A DNA stretch of 64,000 nucleotides from Chloroflexota bacterium. Lineage in GTDB: Bacteria > Chloroflexota > Dehalococcoidia > Bin125. Shown piece after piece: positions 8,372-16,439 of this stretch; within the stretch, counting starts at the first letter, position 1, and each line of letters opens with the position of its first letter. The stretch is from assembly GCA_028874365.1 (NCBI GenBank), contig JAPPJZ010000021.1, positions 1-64,000 of the forward strand, in the 5' to 3' direction. Position numbers and translations under genes: made by a program. The notes below the pieces were generated by a model. That model was given only the letters and a program-made list of their open reading frames with translations. It had not been told where the DNA came from and searched no databases.

Positions 8372-9843
8372 TGCTGCACGACGTCAACCTGCTCGGTCCT
8401 GAACTCGTCCTCCTGGTCGTGGGCGGCTTCCTGCTGATCGCCGACCTGTTCATCAAGGACCGGCGCATCCTGATGGGTGTGACGCTGGCCGCGCTGCTCG
8501 GCTCGATCCTCTACTCGGCCGTGTTGCTGACTGAAGGACACGTAGGCTCGCAAGGTTTCGGCGGCGTCCTGGTGGTCGACAAGTTCGCGATCTTCTTCCA
8601 GATCCTGCTGGCCTCAGCCGCGATGGCAGCGGTGCTGGTCTCGACCGAGACGATGGAGCGGACGCCGTCGCGTCGCGGTGAGTACCTGGCGCTGATCCTG
8701 TTCTCGACCGCCGGGCTGCAACTGCTCGCCGGATCGCGCGATCTGATCATGATCTTCATCGCGCTCGAGCTCACGTCGATTTCGCAATACATCCTGGTCG
8801 GGTTCTACAAGGACCGTTGGGGCTCCGAGGGCGGGTTGAAGTACCTGCTGACCGGCGCGGTGGCGTCGGCGGTGCTGCTCTACGGAATGGCGATCCTGCT
8901 TGGTTTGACCGGCTCGACGAATTTGTCCGAGATCGCAAACTACATCGCCTGGCAGGGCGACGGCAAGGAAGAAGCGCTGATGCTGGCGGCGGTCTTCCTG
9001 ATCGCCGGATTCGGCTTCAAGGCAGCGGTCGCGCCATTCCAGATGTGGGCGCCCGACGCATACACCGGCGCGCCGACGCCGATCGCCGCGTATCTGTCGG
9101 TGGCATCGAAGGCGGCGGCGTTCGCCATCCTGATCCGCGTCTTCTTTGAGGCGCTGGGCGACGACCTGCTGGCGGAGCACTGGAAGACGATCTTCGCCGT
9201 GCTGGCGACGATCTCGATGTTCGTCGGCAACTTCTTCGCGATCCGCCAGAACAACATCAAGCGGATGCTGGCGTACTCGTCGGTGGCGCAGGCCGGCACG
9301 TTGATGATTGGTTTGGCCGCGATTTCGGCGGACCGGGGAGAGCTGCTCGGCGCCAGCGGGATCCTCTTCTACCTGGCCGGCTACACGGTGACCAACCTGG
9401 CCGCGTTCACCGTAATAGTCCTGATCGCCAACCAGAACGGCGGCAGCTATGACATTCGCTCCTACGCCGGCATGGGCAAGAAATCGCCCTGGTTGGCGAT
9501 TGTGCTCGCGTTTGCGCTGATATCGCTGATTGGTCTGCCGCCGACGGCGGTGTTCTTCGGCAAGATTTACCTGTTCGAGACCGCCGTACAGAGTGGCCTG
9601 GCCTGGCTGGCGGTGATCGGCACGGTCAACACATTGATCTCCGCTGCCTACTATCTGCGTCCGGTCAAAGCGATGTTTATCGACTCGGCCGAAGACGAGG
9701 ACGAGGCAACGCCGGTCCCGCGTCCTTCCAACAGTGTGCTCGCGACGATGGGCCTGGTGACGGCGGGGGTGCTCATGATCGGGTTGCATCCAGGTCTGTT
9801 GATCAATGCTGCCGAGGCGGCCGTCGCCGCCATATTCTCCTGA
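8371..9843 (+). CDS. nuoN: NADH-quinone oxidoreductase subunit N
   Basis: NuoN (ND2) is the antiporter-like subunit closest to the quinone arm. The 490-residue protein carries the conserved ALELTSISQYILVGF segment, with the helix-5 glutamate, and MWAPDAYTGAPTPIAAYLSV as channel motif. It ends the nuo cluster. The nine nuo genes found here (A, C, D, H, J, K, L, M, N) are exactly those without Fe-S clusters. ybeY starts immediately downstream. Confidence 0.97.
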   Translation: MLHDVNLLGPELVLLVVGGFLLIADLFIKDRRILMGVTLAALLGSILYSAVLLTEGHVGSQGFGGVLVVDKFAIFFQILLASAAMAAVLVSTETMERTPSRRGEYLALILFSTAGLQLLAGSRDLIMIFIALELTSISQYILVGFYKDRWGSEGGLKYLLTGAVASAVLLYGMAILLGLTGSTNLSEIANYIAWQGDGKEEALMLAAVFLIAGFGFKAAVAPFQMWAPDAYTGAPTPIAAYLSVASKAAAFAILIRVFFEALGDDLLAEHWKTIFAVLATISMFVGNFFAIRQNNIKRMLAYSSVAQAGTLMIGLAAISADRGELLGASGILFYLAGYTVTNLAAFTVIVLIANQNGGSYDIRSYAGMGKKSPWLAIVLAFALISLIGLPPTAVFFGKIYLFETAVQSGLAWLAVIGTVNTLISAAYYLRPVKAMFIDSAEDEDEATPVPRPSNSVLATMGLVTAGVLMIGLHPGLLINAAEAAVAAIFS

Positions 9844-9844
9844 T

Positions 9845-10321
9845 GTGACGGCAGAGCGGCATTTCGTCGACATCCAGGTTGATCCCGCCTTTGTCCACCG
9901 CGTGGATGTGGATGCTCTTGAGCGCTGCGTGCGAGAGACATTGGCCTCGCGGAGACTGCGAGTCGCACGCGTTGTCGCGATCCATGTGACCGATTCGCGG
10001 ACCGTGCGCCGACTCAATCGGCGGTTTCGCGGGGAGGACTCGACGACGGATGTCCTCTCATTCAATACCGACTTCGATGGACTGCGCCGACCCGACGGCT
10101 CGGCTGAACTGGGCGAGATCGTGATCGCGCTGCCGGTCGCCGCGCGCGGCGCGAGGGAGCGCGCGGTGACCGTCGCCGAGGAACTGGCACTGCTGACCGT
10201 GCATGGGACGTTGCACCTGCTCGGGTTCGATCACGAGGCGGTGGGCGAGGATCGGCGGATGAAGGAGCTGGAGCGGATCGCGCTCGGCAGGGCGGGACTC
10301 GAGTCGGCGGCGCGCGCTTGA
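9845..10321 (+). CDS. ybeY: Endoribonuclease YbeY (16S rRNA maturation)
   Basis: YbeY is a zinc-dependent single-strand endoribonuclease used in 16S rRNA 3'-end processing and ribosome quality control. I chose the GTG at 9845, 1 bp after the nuoN stop, giving 158 residues. The longer in-frame ATG at 9806 lies inside nuoN. The zinc motif HGTLHLLGFDH is at 120-130, with metal ligands His120, His124 and His130. The LNRRFRG and STTDVLSF segments before it are also typical. No good ribosome binding site precedes the GTG, so expression may depend on coupling to nuoN. Confidence 0.93.
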   Translation: MTAERHFVDIQVDPAFVHRVDVDALERCVRETLASRRLRVARVVAIHVTDSRTVRRLNRRFRGEDSTTDVLSFNTDFDGLRRPDGSAELGEIVIALPVAARGARERAVTVAEELALLTVHGTLHLLGFDHEAVGEDRRMKELERIALGRAGLESAARA

Positions 10322-10347
10322 CATCGACGGACAGGGCGATAGATAAT
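10318..10347 (+). promoter_or_regulatory. Strong candidate promoter of dnaX
   Basis: A perfect -35 TTGACA (10318-10323) overlaps the ybeY stop. It is followed after 18 bp by GATAAT (10342-10347), a 5/6 -10. ATATGTTCT at 10346-10354 overlaps the -10; its reverse complement AGAACATAT recurs upstream of the HTH gene near 19100 and resembles the box in the comM promoter. dnaX starts 44 bp further on. Confidence 0.75.
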
Positions 10348-10391
10348 ATGTTCTATCTGGAGAACGAAGGCGGAGACCCGGGAGGCGCGGC

Positions 10392-12068
10392 GTGAGCGGA
10401 ACAGTGTTGTATCGGAAGTGGCGCCCGGCCGACTTCGACGAGGTGGTGGGCCAAGAGACGGTCGTGCGCACGCTGAAGAACGCGGTGGCGCAGGACAAGA
10501 TTTCTCACGCCTATCTGTTTTGCGGGCCACGGGGGACGGGCAAGACGACCACCGCACGGATCCTGGCGCGGACGATCAACGGTCGGACGGCTTCCACGGC
10601 GGTCCTGAGCTTCGGCGAGGCGGAAGACCTCGACCTGATTGAGATTGACGCCGCGTCCAACAGCGGCGTGGACGACGTTCGCGAACTGCGTTCGAAGGCG
10701 ATCTATCAGCCGAACTCGGCGCGTTTCAAGGTCTACCTGATTGACGAAGTGCATCGTCTCTCGAAGGCCGCCAGCGAAGCGCTGTTGAAGATCCTCGAAG
10801 AGCCGCCGCCGCACGTCGTGTTCATTCTGGCCACTACGGACCCGGAGCAGCTCCCAGCTACGGTTCTGAGCCGCTGCCAGCGATTCGACTTCCGCCGCGT
10901 AGGCGTGGATGACATGGTCGCGCGGCTGCGGCAGATCGCCGAGTCGGAGGAGATCGAGATTCCCGACGACGCGCTCCGGCTGATCAGTCGAGAAGCGACG
11001 GGATCGTTGCGGGATGGCGTCAATCTGCTCGATCAGGTCTGGGTGATGTGTGGTTCGTCGGTGTCGCTGGAGGCGGCTCAGGAGGCGCTGCGACTGAGTC
11101 CGGATGCGCGGGCGATGGAGCTGGCCTCGGCGGCCTTGCGCGGGGAACTGGTGGAGGGTCTTGCCGTGCTGTCGGCGGTGCAGGAGGACGCGATCGATTT
11201 TGGCAGATTCAAGCGACAGGTCGTGATGCATCTCCGGCACGCGCTGCTGACGCTGACCGGAGCGACAGGGACGTTGTCGCTCTCCGGGCCGGAGCTGGAA
11301 CGTCTGGAGGAAGTCTGCCAGGGGGTTGAGGCGTCGGCGGCGGTGACGGCGCTGAAGGCCTTCTCGGAGGCGGATGTGCGCCGCGATCCGTATCAGCCGC
11401 TGCCGCTTGAACTGGCGTTGGCGGCGATCGTCTACGGGCCTCCGCCTGCGGCGACGGCACCGGCGCCTGCACCCGCGCAGCCCCAACGTCCGCAACGGCA
11501 GCAGCGCTCGGATGGTCCGCGTCGACAGCAGGGTCAGCGTCGTGAGCAGCAGGCGACGCGCAACTTGCCTCGTGTCGAGGCTCAGGGACAGCGGTCGGTG
11601 AACGACCAGGCGCCGAGGCAGCAGACACCACCACCTGCGCGAGCGCCTCAGCCGCCCTCGTCGCCGCGCGGGGGCGATGCGACGACCGATCTGCTGGAAC
11701 AGATTCGGACGGCGCTGCGGCGTCGGAACCAGGGTCTGATTGCGACGATGCTGAACGGTTCCTGTCGGATCATCGAGCAGAGCGAGGACACGGTGACGCT
11801 GGGATTCCTGCCGAGCTATCAGCAGGTGCATATGCAGAAGGTGAGCGATGCGGCGTCGGATGTTGGCGCGGCGGCGTCGGAGGTGCTCAAACGCCGGGTG
11901 TCCGTGCGTTGCGTTCCGATTGACGGCACGACGACCACCGGCGACGGGGATGGTCACGGAGCGGATCGACCGACTGGGCAGCAGTCGACTGGGCAGCAGC
12001 CGAAGGAGGGCCTGATGGAGCGGGAGGCGCGGTCTCGGTTCGGCGCGACGCCGTATCAGTCGAACTGA
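10392..12068 (+). CDS. dnaX: DNA polymerase III subunit gamma/tau, zinc module missing
   Basis: DnaX is the clamp-loader ATPase that loads the beta clamp and organises the replisome. The 558-residue protein starts at GTG. Walker A GPRGTGKT is at 45-52, Walker B/DExH LIDEVHRLS at 116-124 and the sensor SRC at 160-162. After domain III, residues about 355-430 are a low-complexity Pro/Gln/Arg linker, followed by a tau-like C-terminal domain. The four-cysteine zinc module usually found between the Walker A helix and the DLIEIDAAS strand is absent. Only about 16 residues without cysteine occupy residues 64-79. No frameshift is visible; the flanks are intact. Confidence 0.95.
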   Translation: MSGTVLYRKWRPADFDEVVGQETVVRTLKNAVAQDKISHAYLFCGPRGTGKTTTARILARTINGRTASTAVLSFGEAEDLDLIEIDAASNSGVDDVRELRSKAIYQPNSARFKVYLIDEVHRLSKAASEALLKILEEPPPHVVFILATTDPEQLPATVLSRCQRFDFRRVGVDDMVARLRQIAESEEIEIPDDALRLISREATGSLRDGVNLLDQVWVMCGSSVSLEAAQEALRLSPDARAMELASAALRGELVEGLAVLSAVQEDAIDFGRFKRQVVMHLRHALLTLTGATGTLSLSGPELERLEEVCQGVEASAAVTALKAFSEADVRRDPYQPLPLELALAAIVYGPPPAATAPAPAPAQPQRPQRQQRSDGPRRQQGQRREQQATRNLPRVEAQGQRSVNDQAPRQQTPPPARAPQPPSSPRGGDATTDLLEQIRTALRRRNQGLIATMLNGSCRIIEQSEDTVTLGFLPSYQQVHMQKVSDAASDVGAAASEVLKRRVSVRCVPIDGTTTTGDGDGHGADRPTGQQSTGQQPKEGLMEREARSRFGATPYQSN

Positions 12069-12145
12069 GCTGCCGCTGAGCTGCAACGGGGCCGTTGGGC
12101 GAGCGCGTAGACTGGAGCGAACAGCAGCGGGCGAAAGGGTTGACG

Positions 12146-12532
12146 ATGGCGAAGCGGAAGGGCGGGATGTTCCGGCCGGCGCGGACGAACAAGGCGCGAG
12201 GTCAGGGCGTCGCGGGTGGCGGCGGTTTTTCTCCGGACATGGTGCGTCGAGCGCAGGAGCTACAGACGCAGTTGGCGGAGGCCCAGGACGAACTGAAAGA
12301 GGCGACGGTGGAGGCGTCAGTGGGCGGGGGCGTGGTTTCGGTGACGCTGGGTGGCGATCACAAGTTGCGCGATGTGACGATCGATCCGGACGTCGTGGAC
12401 CCAGACGACACGGAGATGCTGCAGGATCTGGTCCTGGCGGCCGTGAATGAGGCGCAGGACCGGCTGGAATCATTGCAGCAGGAGCGGATGTCGGGGTTGA
12501 CGGACGGGTTGTCGCTGCCAGGCCTGCAATAG
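12146..12532 (+). CDS. ybaB: YbaB/EbfC family nucleoid-associated protein
   Basis: YbaB/EbfC proteins are small dimeric DNA-binding proteins almost always encoded between dnaX and recR. I chose the ATG at 12146, which has AAAGGG a few bases upstream, over the ATG at 12095; the product has 128 residues. An unusually long basic, glycine-rich N-terminus (about 35 residues, MAKRKGGMFRPARTNKARG) precedes the usual coiled-coil helix (about 38-60), the beta sheet with GGGVVSVTLGG and the C-terminal helix. The basic tail could add DNA contacts. Confidence 0.88.
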   Translation: MAKRKGGMFRPARTNKARGQGVAGGGGFSPDMVRRAQELQTQLAEAQDELKEATVEASVGGGVVSVTLGGDHKLRDVTIDPDVVDPDDTEMLQDLVLAAVNEAQDRLESLQQERMSGLTDGLSLPGLQ

Positions 12533-12543
12533 GAGCGGATGGC

Positions 12544-13173
12544 ATGCAGCGCTCGCCGGCGACCGCGCCAACGATCGCGCGCCTGATCGAGGCGTTTCAC
12601 CGACTGCCGGGGATCGGGCCAAAGAGTGCTCAACGACTGGCCTACCACGTCCTGAGAGCGCCGAGGGCCGAGGCCGAGGCCCTGGCGGAGGCGCTGATCG
12701 AGGTCAAGGATTCAACCCGGCTGTGCGGGATCTGTCAGAACATCACCGACGCGGATCCGTGCGTGGTGTGTCTCGATCCTCAGCGCTCCGATGCGACGGT
12801 ATGCGTGGTTGAAGAACCGCTGGATGTAGCGGCGATCGAGCGGGCGGGGGTGCATCGTGGGCGGTATCACGTGCTGCATGGTGCGATCTCGCCGATGGAC
12901 GGGGTTGGGCCTGAGGATCTGAAGGTTCGGGAGCTGTTGACGCGATTGGGCGATGCGGCGGTCGAGGAAGTGATCCTGGCGATGAATCCGAACCTTGAGG
13001 GCGAGGCGACGGCCGGATACCTGTCTCGGGTGATCGGGGCGATGGGCGTGCGGATCACGCGGATCGCGCACGGATTGCCGGTCGGGGCCGATGTGGAGTA
13101 CGCGGATGAGCGGACCTTGCGGGCGGCGATGACGCATCGCGTCTCGATGGACCAACAGGGAAACGACGACTGA
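12544..13173 (+). CDS. recR: Recombination mediator protein RecR
   Basis: RecR works with RecO (and RecF) to load RecA on gapped DNA. The 209-residue protein has the N-terminal helix-hairpin-helix (HRLPGIGPKSAQRLAYHVL, about 19-37), a C4 zinc finger (Cys61, Cys64, Cys73, Cys76) and a Toprim domain (VCVVEEPLDVAAIER onward, with ending ITRIAHGLPVG). Length is standard. The gene lies 11 bp after ybaB and its stop overlaps the recO start (TGATG). Confidence 0.96.
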   Translation: MQRSPATAPTIARLIEAFHRLPGIGPKSAQRLAYHVLRAPRAEAEALAEALIEVKDSTRLCGICQNITDADPCVVCLDPQRSDATVCVVEEPLDVAAIERAGVHRGRYHVLHGAISPMDGVGPEDLKVRELLTRLGDAAVEEVILAMNPNLEGEATAGYLSRVIGAMGVRITRIAHGLPVGADVEYADERTLRAAMTHRVSMDQQGNDD

Positions 13174-14000
13174 TGCCGAGGATTCGACCGATTCGGACAG
13201 AGGCGATCGTGCTGCGCCAGCGTCCGCTGGGCGAGGCGGATCGGATCTGCGTGCTGTTCTCGCCGTCACGCGGCCGGATTGAGGCGGTGGCCAAGGGCGT
13301 GCGCAAGCCGTTGAGCAAGCTGGCCGGGCACGTGGAGCCGCTCAGCCGTGGACAATTCGGTCTGGCTCAGGGTCGCAACCTGGATGTGGTCACCGACGCG
13401 TCGACATTGGACTCCTGGCCGTCGCTGCACGACGAGGTGGATCGGATGACCGAGGCGCTGGCGCTGGCGGAGTTGGTCGATCGCTCGACCGATGTCGATG
13501 TTTCGTCGCGGCCGCTGTACGACCTGTTGCGTCACTCCTTGGACGAACTCGCGTCGACGAACTCCCCACCGGCCGTGCGTTGGTGGTTTACGCTCCGGTT
13601 CCTCGATCAGCAGGGCTATCGGCCGGAATTGGAGGAGTGCGTCCGGTGCCGCGCGGAGGTTGGTCCGGAGGGCAACGGATTCGCGGCGGCAGACGGCGGC
13701 GTGGTCTGTCCGCGATGTCATGGGGCCGGTGTCGGGCAGAGTCTGTCGTCGCCGGTGTTTCGCTTGTTACGCTATATGCGACGGTCGTCGTGCGAAGCGA
13801 CGGCGCAGGTGAACGTGGACGCCGAAGCCTCGGCGGAACTGGAGCGTCACCTGCGGTTGTCACTTGAGCAGGCGCTGGACAGTCGCCTGCGGTCGTCGGG
13901 GTTCGCCGAGGCGCTGGCCCGAGCGGAAATCGTCGGCCGTGACGCGGTGTCACGCGTGGCCGAGAGCGAGCGAGAGGAGCAACAGCGTGCCGCTATATGA
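13173..14000 (+). CDS. recO: DNA repair protein RecO
   Basis: RecO anneals ssDNA and binds RecR. The 275-residue protein begins with the OB-fold N-terminus typical of the family (EAIVLRQRPLGEADRICVLF, 10-29; then KGVRKPLSKLAGHVEPL). A zinc site follows: Cys156, Cys159, Cys179 and Cys182. The C-terminal ~80 residues are helical. recR-recO adjacency and the TGATG overlap suggest stoichiometric expression. The 3' end overlaps the next gene by 14 bp. Confidence 0.93.
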   Translation: MPRIRPIRTEAIVLRQRPLGEADRICVLFSPSRGRIEAVAKGVRKPLSKLAGHVEPLSRGQFGLAQGRNLDVVTDASTLDSWPSLHDEVDRMTEALALAELVDRSTDVDVSSRPLYDLLRHSLDELASTNSPPAVRWWFTLRFLDQQGYRPELEECVRCRAEVGPEGNGFAAADGGVVCPRCHGAGVGQSLSSPVFRLLRYMRRSSCEATAQVNVDAEASAELERHLRLSLEQALDSRLRSSGFAEALARAEIVGRDAVSRVAESEREEQQRAAI

Positions 14001-14427
14001 GTATCTGTGTGAGGACTGCGCAGGGATTTTCGAGGTCGTGCGGCCGATTCGCGAGGCGCCGGAACCGCAGCCCTGTCCCGAATGCGACGAGGAGTGCGAG
14101 CGGGTGATGCCGTCTTCGTTCTCGGCGTTCATCATGCGCCAGGGCTATCCGCGTCGGATCCCTGATAAAGGCACCTATTGGCACCTGGGCCAGGAGGTCA
14201 CTTACCTGCCGAAGAAGGCGCGCCCGTACGAGCACCCGCAGGTCACGAAGCAGCGCGAGAAGGAACCGCTGGGAGCGCAGGACTACGCCGATCTGGTCGA
14301 CCGGAAGATCCACGAGCGTCGGCTCGCGCGGGAGGATCGGCGCAAGGAGCGAGAGCTGAAGAGGGACCGGATGGCGAAGAAGGCGCCGGAGCGGAAGCCT
14401 CAGCCGCAGCCGATGAAGCGGGACTGA
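13987..14427 (+). CDS. FmdB-family zinc ribbon protein with charged tail
   Basis: The product has 146 residues from a GTG at 13987. An AGGAG about 9 bp upstream supports this start, although it lies inside the end of recO. The N-terminus MPLYEYLCEDC with a second CPEC pair (Cys8, Cys11, Cys30, Cys33) is the FmdB/CxxC regulatory-type zinc ribbon. After residue ~60 the protein becomes highly charged, with many K/E/R. Function in this family is not well known; a regulatory or nucleic-acid role is usually assumed. Confidence 0.85.
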   Translation: MPLYEYLCEDCAGIFEVVRPIREAPEPQPCPECDEECERVMPSSFSAFIMRQGYPRRIPDKGTYWHLGQEVTYLPKKARPYEHPQVTKQREKEPLGAQDYADLVDRKIHERRLAREDRRKERELKRDRMAKKAPERKPQPQPMKRD

Positions 14428-14468
14428 TTCGCGGGGCTACACCTGGTCCGCCGGGATTCCCGGAAGGG

Positions 14469-14518
14469 CCCTCACCCCAGCCCTCTCCCTCGGGGAGAGG
14501 GGGTAAGAGTGGGGAGAG
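14469..14518. repeat. Hairpin repeat in a convergent intergenic gap, possible bidirectional terminator
   Basis: CCCTCACCCC is followed by CCCTCTCCC (14481-14489), a 3-nt loop and GGGAGAGGG (14493-14501), a perfect 9-bp stem. It sits in the ~100 bp gap between two convergent genes (FmdB-type and polyprenyl synthase), so it may serve as a terminator for both, although there is no T-tract. A degenerate copy lies at 64-111. Confidence 0.65.
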
Positions 14519-14529
14519 CGGAGCGCCTG

Positions 14530-15510
14530 TCAGAAGTCGCGTTGGGTGACGAACTCGGCGATGGCTGTGAGTTCTTCTCGGGGTCCGTTGGTTGGGGCGG
14601 CGTGGAGCGCGGCGAGGCCTTTCTCTCGCCATTCATCGACGGTGCCCATACATCGCTCGACGATTGAGGACTGACGCGCGGCGTCGAGGGCGCGGTCCAG
14701 GCATTCTGCGCGATCGTTGTCGTCCTTTGCATCGAGGAAGCGGTTGATGGGGTTGTCGTCGGGGTCGTCCTCCATCAGGACGATGGCGGGCAGGGTGAGC
14801 GTGCCGGCTGAGAGGTCTCCGCCGACGGGCTTACCGAGTTGTTCCTCGGTGCCGCAGAAGTCGAGGATGTCGTCGACGATCTGGAAGGCCATGCCGATCG
14901 AGCGTCCGTACTCGCGCAGCGACTCGATGGTGTCGGCGTCGCAGGCTGACATCATCGCACCGCCGGCGCCGGCGGTGGCGAAGAGCGAGGCGGTCTTGCC
15001 GTGGATGCGTCGGTAGTAGTCGCGCATGGTGCCGGAGTCGGCGTCGAAAGCGGAGACGTCCTGGGCGAGTTCGCCCTTGGCCATGACCATCAGCGTGTCG
15101 GCGAAGAGGCGGATCACGCCGATGTGGCCGGTGCGCGCGACGAGCTCGGCGGCGTGGGCGAACATGTAGTCGCCCAGCATGACCGAAGCGGGATTGCCGA
15201 AGGTGGCGTTGGCGGTGACGTGACCGCGTCGAGTGTCGGCGGAGTCGATCACGTCGTCGTGGACGAGGGTGGCGGTGTGGAGCAGTTCAATCGAGGCGGC
15301 GAGCGGAATCTGGGTGTCGGCGTCGTAGTCGCCGAAGCCGCCGCAGAGGAGGGAGATCGCGGGTCGCAGGCGCTTGCCGCCTCGTGAGAGGACCTGGTTG
15401 AGCATCGCTTCGAGGGGAAGGAAATCGGATTGTGCGACGAGGGAGAGGGTGTCTTCAACAATGGCCAGGTCGTCGGCGATGGGTTCATAGAGTCGGTCGA
15501 GGGTGGTCAT
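14530..15510 (-). CDS. Polyprenyl diphosphate synthase (trans-isoprenyl)
   Basis: This enzyme condenses isopentenyl diphosphate onto an allylic primer to make the side chain of menaquinone or a related long isoprenoid. I chose the ATG at 15510 (326 residues). Family motifs are GGKRLRP at 44-50, the first aspartate-rich motif DDVID at 85-89 with downstream RRG, and the second motif DDILD near 212. Substrate chain length cannot be read with certainty. It follows tatD on the minus strand with 5 bp between them. A TACCCT at 15518-15523 sits 7 bp before the ATG and could act as a -10. Confidence 0.93.
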   Translation of the reverse strand: MTTLDRLYEPIADDLAIVEDTLSLVAQSDFLPLEAMLNQVLSRGGKRLRPAISLLCGGFGDYDADTQIPLAASIELLHTATLVHDDVIDSADTRRGHVTANATFGNPASVMLGDYMFAHAAELVARTGHIGVIRLFADTLMVMAKGELAQDVSAFDADSGTMRDYYRRIHGKTASLFATAGAGGAMMSACDADTIESLREYGRSIGMAFQIVDDILDFCGTEEQLGKPVGGDLSAGTLTLPAIVLMEDDPDDNPINRFLDAKDDNDRAECLDRALDAARQSSIVERCMGTVDEWREKGLAALHAAPTNGPREELTAIAEFVTQRDF

Positions 15511-15515
15511 CCGGA

Positions 15516-16439
15516 TCAGGGTACCCCTGTTTCCGAGGCCCAAGATGACTGGTAGAGCCGGTGCGCGTTTGCGGAGGTCTGCCGAGCGACAACTCCTACT
15601 GACTCACCGCGAACCTCTGCGATCTGGTTGGCGGTGTGGCGGATGTTGGCGGGTTCGTTTCGTTTGCCTCGTTGGGGTTGGGGGGAGAGGTAGGGGGCGT
15701 CGGTTTCGATGACGATGGCTTCGAGGGGGAGGGATGCGGCGGCGGCTCGGAGGTCGTGGTTGTTGGGGTAGGTGACCGGGCCGGCGAAGGAGATGAGGAA
15801 GCCGAGGTCGTGGTAGCGGTGGGCGAGGTCGGCGTCACCGGAGAAGCAGTGGATGACTCCGAGAGGGTGTTGGCGGACGTGGGAAGGCCCCCCTCTGTCA
15901 CTACGTGACATCTCCCCCCGCCTGACGGCGGGGGGAGAGGAAGAACATGGCCGCGACATCTCGGCGAGCGAAGCGGGGGGAGAAATGGAATCGGTCCATC
16001 GCTTCAGGACTCGATAGGTTTCCTCGTGGGCGTCGCGGGAGTGGATGACGACGGGGAGGTTGAGGTGGTCGGCGAGGGTTAGCTGTGCTTCGAAGGCCTG
16101 GTATTGGTCTTTGTGGGGCGAGAGGTTTCGGTAGAAGTCGAGGCCGATTTCTCCGATGGCGACGACCTGATCGCTCTCGGCCATGCGCTGGAACTCGGCT
16201 TCAGTAGCTGCGTCCCAGTCCTTGGCGTCGTGGGGGTGGACTCCGACCGTGGCCCAGACGTTGTCGTACTGGTTGGCGACTGCGAGGGCGTTTCGGCTGT
16301 CCTCGAGGGAGCAGCCGATGGTGACGATTCGCTCGACGCCGGCCTCGCCGGCGCGGGCCATGATGTCGGGCAGGTCGTCGCCGATCCAGGGGTCGTGGAG
16401 ATGGGCGTGGGTGTCGAAGAGCGCCGGCTGTTCGGTCAT
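15516..16439 (-). CDS. tatD: TatD-family metal-dependent hydrolase with in-frame repeat insertion
   Basis: TatD proteins are TIM-barrel metallo-hydrolases with DNase activity in several bacteria. The product has 307 residues from the ATG at 16439, which overlaps the metG stop. Metal-site motifs are present: DTHAHLHD (9-16), EIGLDFYR (97-104), VIHSRDAHE (131-139), VIHCFSGD (195-202) and ETDAPYLSP. Residues about 151-189, between the third and fourth motifs, are not TatD sequence. They are the translation of a palindromic repeat also found at 4-54. The frame is kept, so the protein may still fold with a 38-40 residue loop. Confidence 0.93.
   Translation of the reverse strand: MTEQPALFDTHAHLHDPWIGDDLPDIMARAGEAGVERIVTIGCSLEDSRNALAVANQYDNVWATVGVHPHDAKDWDAATEAEFQRMAESDQVVAIGEIGLDFYRNLSPHKDQYQAFEAQLTLADHLNLPVVIHSRDAHEETYRVLKRWTDSISPPASLAEMSRPCSSSPPAVRRGEMSRSDRGGPSHVRQHPLGVIHCFSGDADLAHRYHDLGFLISFAGPVTYPNNHDLRAAAASLPLEAIVIETDAPYLSPQPQRGKRNEPANIRHTANQIAEVRGESVGVVARQTSANAHRLYQSSWASETGVP
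15888..15984. repeat. Dispersed double-hairpin repeat inside tatD, copy 2
   Basis: It begins CCCCCCTCTGTCACT like the copy at 4-54. The small hairpin pairs GTCAC 15897-15901 with GTGAC 15905-15909. The perfect 11-bp stem pairs 15912-15922 with 15927-15937, with a TGAC loop. A further arm with GACATCTCGGCGAGCGAAGC and another G-run extends the element to about 15984. It lies wholly within the tatD reading frame. Confidence 0.85.

Noticed and set aside
10322-10391. SRP (4.5S-type) RNA upstream of dnaX, as in many Gram-positives
   Set aside because: The gap is only ~70 bp, is occupied by a promoter, and lacks the GGAA-tetraloop domain.
10353-12545. 730-codon minus-strand frame across dnaX and ybaB
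   Set aside because: Low-complexity Pro/Arg/Ser translation opposite well-supported genes; no domain.
15888-15984. tatD as a pseudogene broken by the repeat
   Set aside because: The frame is unbroken and all metal-site motifs on both sides are intact.
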